Shown: positions 6,883 to 14,746 of the stretch, piece after piece
Numbering within the stretch: the first letter of the stretch is position 1
Layout of the letters: each line of letters begins with the position of its first letter
The notes under the pieces: model-generated
The model's database searches: none
The model's input: only the letters and a program-made list of their open reading frames with translations
Told to the model about the DNA's origin: nothing
NCBI GenBank assembly: GCA_002423155.1
Contig: DIUV01000025.1
Location: 5,006 to 25,483, forward strand
DNA from: Alphaproteobacteria bacterium UBA6149
Lineage (GTDB): Bacteria; Pseudomonadota; Alphaproteobacteria; Rickettsiales; UBA998
Length of the DNA: 20,478 nt
Direction: 5' to 3'
Program-made: the position numbers and the translations under genes

Positions 6883-7626
6883 CTAAAAACTCTTAGTAAT
6901 AAAAAAACTAACCAGAGAAAATATTCCGCTGATTACCCATGCTTTACCGCGTAATTCTTTTACGGCGAGTAGTGGTAAACAGGATAATATATTTACCATT
7001 AAAAAACTGGGTATCAGGGTTATGGAAAAGCATAATCCCGCTAAAGTTGGCGCTAAAATTACTTGCCGCCAAAGTGGTGGTGGTTGCTTGCGCTGGCGTT
7101 GGATTATTTTTAAAACTCCATAGACTAACAATCCGGCTAATGCTCCCACATAAGCGCCTTTTACAAAGCCATAAATTGTATGGTCTTGTAGGGTACGAAA
7201 AATGGCGCCCAAGGCGGCGATTACTAATAAAACTTCTACGCGTAAAGAGCTTTGCGTAATAAAGAAGGTGCCTAATAATACCAATAGAACATTGATACAT
7301 ACTACCAGAATAAAACTTTCTCCCATGCCGAATTGTAACCAGCAAATAGTAAAAATTGCCGCACATGACAGCTCAATAACCGCATAAAGTGCCGTAACGG
7401 GAACCCCACAAAAACGACATTTCGCTTTATTTACTACCCATGAAAAAAAGGGAAAAAGGTCGCGCACTTGTAGATATTGATGACAATGGTCGCAATAAGG
7501 AGGGTCATTAGCAATGATTTTCCCCCGAGGCAAGCGATAAAGCAAAGAGGTGAGATAATTACCAACCGATAATCCCAATATAGGCATCAAGATAAAGGCA
7601 ATTGAATAATTAAGGGTAGAATCCAA
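6883..7626 (-). CDS. prepilin-peptidase-like membrane protein lacking catalytic aspartates
   Basis: The 247-residue protein has the N-terminal domain of type IV prepilin peptidases (GNYLTSLLYRLPRG followed by C45-x-x-C48 and C70-x-x-C73) and about six hydrophobic segments. The peptidase A24 half is altered. Where PilD-type enzymes have an Asp in the first membrane motif (as in IDxxHxLLPD) this protein reads FFITQSSLRVEVL, and the GxGD motif is absent. It is unlikely to cleave prepilins. It may retain another role of the cysteine domain, or be a pseudoenzyme. The start is TTG at 7624-7626, supported by GGAG 10 bases upstream inside the end of the preceding EAL gene, which stops 4 bp away; the next Met is residue 14. 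No pilin gene is nearby. Confidence 0.75.
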   Translation of the reverse strand: MDSTLNYSIAFILMPILGLSVGNYLTSLLYRLPRGKIIANDPPYCDHCHQYLQVRDLFPFFSWVVNKAKCRFCGVPVTALYAVIELSCAAIFTICWLQFGMGESFILVVCINVLLVLLGTFFITQSSLRVEVLLVIAALGAIFRTLQDHTIYGFVKGAYVGALAGLLVYGVLKIIQRQRKQPPPLWRQVILAPTLAGLCFSITLIPSFLMVNILSCLPLLAVKELRGKAWVISGIFSLVSFFITKSF

Positions 7627-7630
7627 CTGC

Positions 7631-8872
7631 TTAGTTCTCCACCTTCAACATAGGATCCACTATTTTATCTAAATAGCGCCCTTGGAAGAGTGAAATGCCT
7701 AAAGACTGCCCATATTCCACCGCTTTGCGATTATCACAACGTGATAAAATTACGCGATTAGAGCCACAAGCTTTCACCCGCTCAGCAATTTTTTTATTAT
7801 CGGGAGCTTTTACATCATTATGACTATCGGCATTCCATTGCAATTTTACCAGGTCAAAGCCCATTTTCTCGTGGGCAATCTGGGTGAAGGTCAAATCAGT
7901 TACCCCGTCTAAGCAGATGCGATAGCCCATTTTTTGCATAATGTCCCGCGCGGTAAAGAAAGCACGCATATCTTCAAACACATCAGATAATTGAATTTCT
8001 AAAATCAGCGATATTTTTACGAAGGGTTTGATAGAAGCATCAAACTCCATAAATTGGTCGGAAAGCAAAGTGCGAACATTTAAATTCAAGCTGATAGGTG
8101 TGCTCATATATTTTGTTGGACTTGCTTGCAATAATTGCAAAACGCGCAAATCTAATATTTCGGTAAGATATTTAAACAACCAGCGATTGCTATGCAAATC
8201 CACGTCTAACTTCAATAACTGTCTTAATTGACTGATATTTATATATAATTCATCAAAAACTCGGCGCATAGGGTTAATCGCGGTAGCGGCGGTGCAAATA
8301 GACTGGCAACTAACTACCGAGCTAACATCTACCTTACTTAACTCACCTTCTAACTTCGCCATTTTATTGGCATTGAATATTAAGCTCGGAACATTATTTT
8401 CGTTTTGAGCGGTTTTACTATTTTTATTTTTTGCAGCATCATTGCGACTCTCGGCGAGCATTTTCATACGCGCAAATTTATCTAATTCTTCAAAAGATTC
8501 TGGCAAAGGATAGAAATGGCAAAATCCTTCTTTTTCTTCACCGCGTTCATTATATGCTAAAGGATCATCCACAAATAAATAACGTAATTGGAATACTACT
8601 TTTTCCAATAATTGCTGTTCGGCATTTACACAGAATAGAAAAATACCAAAATCACGACAGACAAAAACCTCGGTTTCTTTGTCGCGCAGCAAATCCTCCA
8701 TCATATTGAGGGCGATTTTTATTTCATAATCGCTTTTTTGCTCAGAAGATAGTTTATCGAAGGCAAAATATAGCGCACTCCAACCATCCACTAAGCCTGC
8801 TGATAAATTATTTTTTAAAGTAGCTAGTTTTTCAACAACTTTTGCTTCCGCAGCTTTATTGAATATTTGCAT
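7631..8872 (-). CDS. degenerate EAL-domain protein
   Basis: The 413-residue protein has an N-terminal region of unknown fold (residues 1-180, with a polar stretch at 140-160 rich in N, K and A) and a C-terminal half resembling the EAL fold of cyclic-di-GMP phosphodiesterases. Recognisable strands are SLNLNV (261-266), LEIQLSD (291-297), ICLDGVTD (319-326), LVKLQW (341-346) and SLFQGRYLD (394-402). The EAL signature itself is missing, the DDFG motif is reduced to LDG, and the late catalytic Glu region reads VILSRCD. It is therefore probably not a phosphodiesterase and may bind a nucleotide or a partner. No membrane segment is obvious, so it should be cytoplasmic. It is followed after 4 bp by the peptidase-like gene, implying translational coupling. 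Confidence 0.7.
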   Translation of the reverse strand: MQIFNKAAEAKVVEKLATLKNNLSAGLVDGWSALYFAFDKLSSEQKSDYEIKIALNMMEDLLRDKETEVFVCRDFGIFLFCVNAEQQLLEKVVFQLRYLFVDDPLAYNERGEEKEGFCHFYPLPESFEELDKFARMKMLAESRNDAAKNKNSKTAQNENNVPSLIFNANKMAKLEGELSKVDVSSVVSCQSICTAATAINPMRRVFDELYINISQLRQLLKLDVDLHSNRWLFKYLTEILDLRVLQLLQASPTKYMSTPISLNLNVRTLLSDQFMEFDASIKPFVKISLILEIQLSDVFEDMRAFFTARDIMQKMGYRICLDGVTDLTFTQIAHEKMGFDLVKLQWNADSHNDVKAPDNKKIAERVKACGSNRVILSRCDNRKAVEYGQSLGISLFQGRYLDKIVDPMLKVEN

Positions 8873-8906
8873 AACCTATCTCGTAATTAGGGGTAATATT
8901 TGAGTG

Positions 8907-8934
8907 ATATTACTCATAATGAAAACAATAGCAA
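8907..8934 (-). promoter_or_regulatory. possible promoter for the EAL gene set
   Basis: The 85-bp gap between the AsmA gene and the EAL gene holds TTGCTA (8929-8934), a 16-bp spacer and TAATAT (8907-8912) on the minus strand. This would place a start about 28 bases before the EAL ATG. The match is moderate in AT-rich DNA. Confidence 0.28.
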
Positions 8935-8968
8935 TAATACTTTAGCGATTATACTAATTATTGTTTTC
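8921..8968 (-). terminator. long AT-rich inverted repeat at the 3' end of the AsmA gene
   Basis: GAAAACAATA (8921-8930) and TATTGTTTTC (8959-8968) are exact 10-bp inverted copies, with an inner ATAAT/ATTAT pair. The outer arm overlaps the stop codon of the AsmA gene. It could be a terminator separating the upstream coaX-rnj-AsmA genes from the EAL set, or a processing/protection hairpin. It lacks a GC-rich stem and a clean T-tract. Confidence 0.35.
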
Positions 8969-11642
8969 CTCGTGCCACAAAAGCTTCTAATGATCTGGTA
9001 TCTACCCCCAAAAGTGGGTTGTCGATGGAACCATTTACCGTAATACGGGCAACAGGTGGCTGCGCCGTGCTTAGTTTTTGCAAAACGAAATCCATAATCA
9101 TCTGCATCAACCAATGTTCCATATCGATTACCCCAGATATTTTTCCGTTTACACCGTTATATTTCACAGCAATTCCCGAGCTTTTCAGCCAGCCATTCGC
9201 CGCAGAAAATGAACCAGAAACCTCAGAAAAACTGGTTTTTCCTTGCAAAGATTTGACGCGCACTAAATTAACTACTTCTGCAACGCTACGAACTTGCGGC
9301 ATTATTGCTTCTAATGCGACTATATCAATATTGTGGATAGTAATATCCCGCCCCGCAATCAAAAAATTGCCATTTGCTTGCTTTACAAGATCAGAAAGAT
9401 TAAGACCAGCACTGCTGATTTTACCATTTAAACCAATTTTTCCGCTGATTGCTGGTTTTATTTCTAGCGCTTGCAACAACTGCTCGCTCATTACATCTTT
9501 TAGGTTAAATACAAAAGAAATAGTGGTATTTGCCCAAATACTTAACAATAATTTAAAATTACCTTCTCCACCAAAAATAGCTAATTTATCGGAATTTATT
9601 TCCCAATTATTTTTGTCAGATTTGGCGGTTAGGTTTAAATTATCAATATTTAGTTGGTTAAAAGAGAACTGATTAATTAATAATTTGATGTTTGCATCAT
9701 AACCTTTCATAAAATCGGCATGAATGGGAGCCTGCGACCAGATATTATCAATATTTTCACGAGCGATATTATCTTTTCTGAGATTATCTGAGTTTATTTG
9801 CACATCCGAAAGCTGCAAATTCGCGCGTAATAAAGGTTTGTCGCTAGTTTGTGCATAATCTAATATCCCTCCCCCGGTATGTTCATTATAATCAAAGGTT
9901 AATTTATCCAGGGAAAAATGATTCTTATCCAATTTCAAAATAAAATTTGCCGCGATGCCCTTTGCATCAAGCAACTTATAATTGATGAAAGATAAATTGA
10001 ATGAATAGGGATGCGCAACATTCTCTAGCCAATCAAGTTTACGTACTGCGCCTGTATAATCCGCATCGCCCGCCTGACCATTGGTGGCTAAGCTTGGTAA
10101 AAATGCGTTGGCGATACTATCTAGTTCACCGCCATCAATCGTTAAATTTGCTTCGGTACTGGGATTGTTGGAATAATTTATATTCGCTCCACCTTTTAAC
10201 TGCACTTGTCCCGCTTGAAAACGCCCGTTAGAAAGCGTGGCTTGCTGGGGAGAGAGAAATAAAGTAGTTCGGGCACGAAATTTACCCTCATGATTAATAA
10301 AAGGATAAAATTTCGCCATGGCAGTGCTGGCAAGGAAATCTTTGAAATTATCGCCAAAAATTTCTGCGCTGCCATCAAAAGATATTTCATTTCCGCCACT
10401 CACTGCCAGATTAGCTTGCCGATGCAGCATGCCAAAGGCTGCCAAAGTAGTGTTGCCAGATAAAGCAATAGATGCTTGATTTATAATCATTTCACCACCA
10501 TCTAACGTGGCTTGCAATATGCCTGCTCCTGCATCTTTTGCCCAAGGAAACTCTATTTTTTGCACTCTTAAATCTAAATCTATTTGCTTATCAGGAGGAA
10601 GCAATCCCCCCATTAACACCGATAAAGAGCGTTTATTGGCGAAAATATTTTCTGGAATTTGTAATTTATCAAAATTCAATTTAACCGAATATGCTTGTCC
10701 CTGACGAGTAATTTGACCAATCGCTTTGTTTTTTCCCAACATAATAGTTAAACTATTAATGGCGGTAGAAGAAATATCCGAGCGTATTTCACTAACCAGA
10801 TTAAAACCTATGGGAGAGGTGAAAATACTACTGCTTAAATTTTCCTTACCCAGAAAACTATCTACCCATGGCAACACATCCACCAAAGATATTTCGGTTA
10901 CCCCGCTTAAAATAGGCGTGCCAACATCCACTCCCCAATCACCTTTGAAGGAAAAATTATCATTGCTTTGGGTATAATTCAGCTCCCCCGACAATAAAAA
11001 TTTACTTAAATTATCAAACTCTTTTATCGTTGAATTAGTAACAAATTTATTGGGTAGATTATCTTTTTTAAAATTAGCATTTATTTTTAGATTGGTTTTA
11101 TTATAAAATAACAAACCAAATAAACTATCTATTTCAGTATGTTTGCGCGTTTTGGCATCATTGTAACTAGCTGCACCATTAAAAACATAAACAGGTAATT
11201 CAGATATTTCTTCTAACAAGCCAATATCTGCTTGTAACAATTTATTCCAGTTTTTACTATTATCTGCATAGGTTTCGATAGCTAGCTGAGGAGAATTAAT
11301 CGCAATAGAAATAATTCTGTTCTTGCCGCTGAGTAAATCCATAAAATCAAAATTTATAGAAACCGAATCAATCCATAATAAATAATCATGGGTTGCTAGG
11401 GGTGAGTTTTTAATTCCCACCCCCTTAAGTACAATGCGCGGATTGGGCGTAGTAGCGATAGAAACATCGCTAATATTAACCTCATAACCGCTTATAGATT
11501 CTAAAGATTTAGCTATTTTTTGGGCGATGGTGTTTTTCTCTAACATTGCGTGCAAAGCCGCCGTCCACACTATGTAAAGTGCAACGAAGATTACCAGCAT
11601 CAAAGATACCGGCTTCACATAACGCTCAAGATATTCCCTCAT
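8958..11642 (-). CDS. AsmA-family envelope protein
   Basis: The 894-residue protein has a single N-terminal membrane anchor (about residues 11-33, PVSLMLVIFVALYIVWTAAL) followed by a very long, beta-rich region typical of AsmA/TamB-like proteins. These are thought to span the periplasm and assist outer-membrane lipid or protein traffic. The early AsmA signature is visible: IAKSLESISGYEVNISDVSI, then NPRIVLKGVGI and SINFDFMDLLSGKNRI. The C-terminal part (about 740-890) has the usual repeated strands ending in ITVNGSIDNPLLGVD. The ATG has only a weak ribosome site. It begins 23 bp after rnj on the same strand, so it is probably cotranscribed with coaX and rnj. The exact subfamily cannot be decided by eye. 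Confidence 0.8.
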   Translation of the reverse strand: MREYLERYVKPVSLMLVIFVALYIVWTAALHAMLEKNTIAQKIAKSLESISGYEVNISDVSIATTPNPRIVLKGVGIKNSPLATHDYLLWIDSVSINFDFMDLLSGKNRIISIAINSPQLAIETYADNSKNWNKLLQADIGLLEEISELPVYVFNGAASYNDAKTRKHTEIDSLFGLLFYNKTNLKINANFKKDNLPNKFVTNSTIKEFDNLSKFLLSGELNYTQSNDNFSFKGDWGVDVGTPILSGVTEISLVDVLPWVDSFLGKENLSSSIFTSPIGFNLVSEIRSDISSTAINSLTIMLGKNKAIGQITRQGQAYSVKLNFDKLQIPENIFANKRSLSVLMGGLLPPDKQIDLDLRVQKIEFPWAKDAGAGILQATLDGGEMIINQASIALSGNTTLAAFGMLHRQANLAVSGGNEISFDGSAEIFGDNFKDFLASTAMAKFYPFINHEGKFRARTTLFLSPQQATLSNGRFQAGQVQLKGGANINYSNNPSTEANLTIDGGELDSIANAFLPSLATNGQAGDADYTGAVRKLDWLENVAHPYSFNLSFINYKLLDAKGIAANFILKLDKNHFSLDKLTFDYNEHTGGGILDYAQTSDKPLLRANLQLSDVQINSDNLRKDNIARENIDNIWSQAPIHADFMKGYDANIKLLINQFSFNQLNIDNLNLTAKSDKNNWEINSDKLAIFGGEGNFKLLLSIWANTTISFVFNLKDVMSEQLLQALEIKPAISGKIGLNGKISSAGLNLSDLVKQANGNFLIAGRDITIHNIDIVALEAIMPQVRSVAEVVNLVRVKSLQGKTSFSEVSGSFSAANGWLKSSGIAVKYNGVNGKISGVIDMEHWLMQMIMDFVLQKLSTAQPPVARITVNGSIDNPLLGVDTRSLEAFVARGKQ

Positions 11643-11665
11643 ATTAACTTGTCTAAATACTCCAA

Positions 11666-13327
11666 CTAAATCTGGTGAATATGCACCTCAATCACAGGTT
11701 TTTTACCAAACTCACGGCTCATCGAGCGGCGCAGTTGATTGCGCACTTTATCTTTTATAACCGTTATTTTAGAGCGTTTTTCTAATCTTTCCAAAGTATC
11801 TACTATTTCGTCTTGCAACTCAACAATGAATGCCTCGTCCTCTTCCGCGTCTAAGCTTCCGGGGGCAGTAATTTGTGGACGCGCCATCACCCTGCCCTGA
11901 TTATCTACCACGATAGAAATCGTAATATTACCATCATCACGCAACTTACGGCGCGAACGAATGATAGAGCTATCTAAGGATATAAGTGTAGATCCATCAA
12001 CCGCTATATAGCCAGAATCAACACTATCTACTATCGCTGCGGAACCCTCTTTTAATAGTACTACCGCTCCATTACGTACTTCTACCGCCTCGGGCACATT
12101 TAAAGAACGCGCTAATTTTACATGCTCATGCAAATGTGATGCTTCGCCATGTACAGGCACAGAAATTTTAGGACGCACTAATTTATACATACGCTCTAAC
12201 TCGCCCCGTGCTGGATGACCCGATACGTGAATAGAATCTTTCTTATCAGTAATAACTTCTACGCCCATACGCACTAACTGGTTGTATAACCAACGAATAC
12301 GCCCTTCATTACCAGGAATAACCCGCGCAGAAAAGATAGCCGTATCGCCCGAACGTAAATGGAAATTTGGATGACTGCCCTGCACCATGCGCGTTAAAGC
12401 TGCGCGCGGCTCACCTTGGCAACCTGTTGAGAGAATTAATAATTTGTCTTGCGGAGTTTGCTCTGCTTCTTTTTCTGACAAAATTGGCTGAATATTTTTT
12501 AAATAGCCGCTTTCTTGCGCCGCCAATAATACACGGTGCAAAGAACGCCCCGCCAACACCACCCGGCGACCAGCTTCTTCTGCTGCTAGCAAAATAGTTT
12601 CCACCCGCGCAATGTTAGAAGCAAAAGTTGAAACGATTACACGGTTTTTACATTCAGCAATTACTTTTTTCAAATTAGTGCGCACAGTTTCTTCCGAACC
12701 CGATTCGCCATCCACAAATACGTTAGTAGAATCGCAGACCATTGCTAAAACGCCCTCATCACCATAACGGCGCATAGATTCTTCATCTGAAACTGGGCCT
12801 AACATCGGCGCAGCGTCTAATTTCCAGTCACCTGTATGCATGATAACACCCGCGTCCGTACGGATTGCCAAAGCATGCATTTCTGGAATAGAGTGCGTAA
12901 GCGGAAGCATTTCCAAAGAAAACGGAGCCAATTCAATTTTTGCGCCCAACGAAACTTCGTTAATGCGCAATTTTCCTGTTAAGCCCTCACCAGCTAATTT
13001 TAACTTCAAGAAATTAGATGTAAAAGGAGTAGCATAAATAGGGCAATGAATTTCATCCCATAAATAAGGAACCGCACCCAAATGATCTTCATGCGCGTGG
13101 GTAAGCACTAAACCCACAATATCATCACGAATTTCTTGCAAAAACTCAACATTAGGTAAAATAACGTCAATTCCTGGTAAATAGTCATTGGCAAAACCAA
13201 TACCCATATCCACAATCAGCCATTTACCTTGATATTGGTATAAATTTAAATTCATTCCTATTTCGTTAGAACCACCTAGGGGTACAAATAATAATTCATT
13301 CTTATAAGCAGCAAATTTATTCCGCAT
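11666..13327 (-). CDS. rnj: ribonuclease J
   Basis: A metallo-beta-lactamase/beta-CASP ribonuclease acting in RNA maturation and decay, with 5'-3' exonuclease and endonuclease activities in characterised members. The 553-residue protein has the metal-binding HAHEDH motif at residues 77-82, the family segments LGGSNEIGMN (18-27) and ISVPVHGEASHLHEH, and a C-terminal tail rich in basic and acidic residues. RNase J is common in alphaproteobacteria alongside RNase E. The ATG follows the coaX stop by 2 bp, with a weak purine-rich site (GAGAAG) inside coaX, pointing to translational coupling. The coaX-rnj order is often seen in alphaproteobacteria, sometimes after birA and the nuo operon, which are not in this window. 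Confidence 0.95.
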   Translation of the reverse strand: MRNKFAAYKNELLFVPLGGSNEIGMNLNLYQYQGKWLIVDMGIGFANDYLPGIDVILPNVEFLQEIRDDIVGLVLTHAHEDHLGAVPYLWDEIHCPIYATPFTSNFLKLKLAGEGLTGKLRINEVSLGAKIELAPFSLEMLPLTHSIPEMHALAIRTDAGVIMHTGDWKLDAAPMLGPVSDEESMRRYGDEGVLAMVCDSTNVFVDGESGSEETVRTNLKKVIAECKNRVIVSTFASNIARVETILLAAEEAGRRVVLAGRSLHRVLLAAQESGYLKNIQPILSEKEAEQTPQDKLLILSTGCQGEPRAALTRMVQGSHPNFHLRSGDTAIFSARVIPGNEGRIRWLYNQLVRMGVEVITDKKDSIHVSGHPARGELERMYKLVRPKISVPVHGEASHLHEHVKLARSLNVPEAVEVRNGAVVLLKEGSAAIVDSVDSGYIAVDGSTLISLDSSIIRSRRKLRDDGNITISIVVDNQGRVMARPQITAPGSLDAEEDEAFIVELQDEIVDTLERLEKRSKITVIKDKVRNQLRRSMSREFGKKPVIEVHIHQI

Positions 13328-13329
13328 TT

Positions 13330-14112
13330 TTATTTTTCTTCTCTTTTAATATTAAAATTATAAATATAATTTAGACCGTTTAAGGTTAAATCACTCACAG
13401 TTTCTTCAATCGCAGCAATATGCGTGGCATAAAGACTAGCCAGCCCACCAGTTGCGATTACTTTCATCTCCATTCCATACTCCGCGGCAATGCGCCGCAC
13501 AATTCCTTCTACCAAGCCCACATAACCAAAATAAATCCCCGACTGCATAGCAGTAACTGTGGAAGTTCCAATTACTTTCTCAGGCTCTTTTACTTGTACA
13601 TTAGGTAGCTTCGCCGTTGCCTTACGCAAAGCCGCTAATGATAGATTAACTCCGGGGGCAATTACGCCGCCAATATAATTTCCCTGACAATCTACCACAT
13701 CAAAAGTCGTAGCCGTACCAAAATCGACAATAATCATCGGTTTTTTATAACGACGCCACGCTTCTATGGCATTTACCAATCTATCTGCTCCTACTTCTTG
13801 CGCTTTTTTGAGCATGATTTTGATAGGCAGTTGCAAATCTGGAGAGCCTATTAATAAAGGCAAAAGGTTGAAATATCGTTTACAAAACTGTTCGATAGCA
13901 AAATTTGCTTCGGGAACCACACTCGACAAAATAACCGCTTTTATAGCTGTGGGAGATATGTTGTTAATCTGCAACAAACTTAGTAACCAAACCGCATATT
14001 CATCCGCCGATTTACCCACCGAAGTTGATATACGCCACTGCCCTAACAATTTTTCTTCATCGAACACCGCAAAAACTGCGTTGGTATTACCTAAATCTAT
14101 GGCAAGTAACAT
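13330..14112 (-). CDS. coaX: type III pantothenate kinase
   Basis: It phosphorylates pantothenate in the first step of coenzyme A synthesis, using ATP. The 260-residue protein shows the acetate/sugar-kinase-like (ASKHA) motifs of type III enzymes: LAIDLGNTNAVFAVF at residues 3-17 (phosphate loop, D6), then IIVDFGTATTFDVVD and GGVIAPGV, and ATGGLA near the C-terminus. The frame is open to 14208, but the added 32 residues are hydrophobic and lack family sequence; the ATG at 14112 has AGGA upstream and gives the normal N-terminus. It heads the coaX-rnj-AsmA operon. The upstream region carries a promoter-like site at 14137-14165. Confidence 0.95.
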   Translation of the reverse strand: MLLAIDLGNTNAVFAVFDEEKLLGQWRISTSVGKSADEYAVWLLSLLQINNISPTAIKAVILSSVVPEANFAIEQFCKRYFNLLPLLIGSPDLQLPIKIMLKKAQEVGADRLVNAIEAWRRYKKPMIIVDFGTATTFDVVDCQGNYIGGVIAPGVNLSLAALRKATAKLPNVQVKEPEKVIGTSTVTAMQSGIYFGYVGLVEGIVRRIAAEYGMEMKVIATGGLASLYATHIAAIEETVSDLTLNGLNYIYNFNIKREEK

Positions 14113-14136
14113 ATAACTTATTCCTGAACATATTTT

Positions 14137-14165
14137 TTTAAAGTTCACATAGTATTTTATGACAA
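14137..14165 (-). promoter_or_regulatory. putative coaX promoter
   Basis: The minus strand reads TTGTCA (14160-14165), a 17-bp spacer, then TTTAAA (14137-14142). A start near 14130 would give an 18-base leader containing the AGGA ribosome site. Spacing is ideal and the -10 box is a 4/6 match. Confidence 0.4.
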
Positions 14166-14180
14166 GGAAAAGCAATAAGA

Positions 14181-14215
14181 AAAAAGCACGCCCATTAAAT
14201 ATGGGCACGCTTTTT
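14181..14215. terminator. bidirectional terminator-like hairpin between fbaB and coaX
   Basis: AAAAAGC and GCTTTTT pair at the outside and GCCCAT/ATGGGC at the inside, with a 2x2 internal mismatch and a 5-base loop. On the minus strand, from which fbaB is read, the hairpin ends in a T-run. It is the likely terminator of the pgk-fbaB transcript, now separated from fbaB by the repeat island. Confidence 0.65.
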
Positions 14216-14244
14216 AAATCCTAGTAGAACGAATACAATCCACC

Positions 14245-14556
14245 CTACACGACAGTACCGTTAATATTGTGAAACTATTGATTAGGAATTATTTATTTCC
14301 CAAAATCACTTTCTCCATCGTCATTCCCGTGCAGACGCACTACTGTCCAATTAAAATTATTTATATATATCAGTCCTATCGGTCGGCATCCCCGCCTTGC
14401 GCGGGGATCTCAGGACACAAAAAAGACCGAATTTGAGACCTAAGATCCCCGCCCCTCTTTCTCAAACAAAGGTTGGGCGGGAATGACGATGGAGAAAGCG
14501 AACTTTTTTATTATATTTCAATACATAAATGCCATGTTAATAATACTGTCGCGTAG
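14245..14556. mobile_element. MITE-like element, copy 2
   Basis: Inverted ends CTACACGACAGTA (14245-14257) and TACTGTCGCGTAG (14544-14556) match those of copy 1 at 5194-5671. A 7-bp direct repeat AATCCAC lies close outside both ends (14237-14243, 14561-14567), consistent with a decayed target duplication. The right end preserves the uninterrupted sequence GACAGTATTATTAA that is split by the nested insert in copy 1. Its centre differs from copy 1: it has an ATCCCCGC/GCGGGGAT hairpin at 14388-14408 and a CCCGCCC/GGGCGGG pair (14448-14481). No coding sequence is visible. Confidence 0.7.
14309..14498. repeat. core inverted repeat, copy 2
   Basis: The left outer arm, starting CTTTCTCCATCGTCATTCCC at 14309, is matched exactly in inverted form over 21 bases at 14478-14498. 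The full 37-base left arm (14314-14350) agrees with the arms of copy 1, including CACTACTGTCCAA, but the right arm here lacks that inner part. Imperfect hairpins fill the centre. Confidence 0.75.
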
Positions 14557-14581
14557 CTTGAATCCACTTCAGGGTTAAATT

Positions 14582-14726
14582 CCCCGCCCCTTGGGGCGTT
14601 TGCTTTGTCATACCAGCGAAGGCTGGTATCCATGCCTAACCGTTTGGTTATGAGCTTGTGGCTTGGCATGGATGCCGCCCTTCGGCGGCATGACGACTAC
14701 TAAATACCCCGCCCCTTGGGGCGGGG
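14582..14726. repeat. BIME-like repeat: two facing hairpin units between CCCCGCCCC palindromes
   Basis: Two 31-base units face each other: 14606-14636 and, inverted, 14665-14695. Each folds as an 8-bp stem with a GAAG-type loop (ATACCAGC/GCTGGTAT and ATGCCGCC/GGCGGCAT). The stems differ at three positions, each compensated on the other strand. A small TAACC/GGTTA hairpin lies between them. CCCCGCCCCTTGGGGCG occurs just outside on both sides (14582-14598 and 14707-14723). The right copy extends to a 20-base palindrome that lies 20 bp from the fbaB stop and may help end that transcript, though the minus-strand T-run is poor. Confidence 0.75.
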
Positions 14727-14746
14727 TTCTTTATTAAAATCAATAT

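Noticed and set aside
6883..7626. Peptidase-like gene as a pseudogene
   Set aside because: The reading frame is uninterrupted, membrane segments and both CxxC pairs are kept, and ribosome site and spacing look functional, so altered function is likelier than decay.
9019..9672. 217-codon plus-strand frame opposite the AsmA gene
   Set aside because: Although long, it mirrors the AsmA coding frame, lacks a ribosome site and a recognisable domain, and begins inside a gene with good family features.
14113..14208. 32-codon hydrophobic upstream extension of coaX, resembling a membrane anchor
   Set aside because: Type III pantothenate kinases are cytosolic and begin at LxxIDxGNT; the extension runs into a terminator hairpin and the putative promoter.
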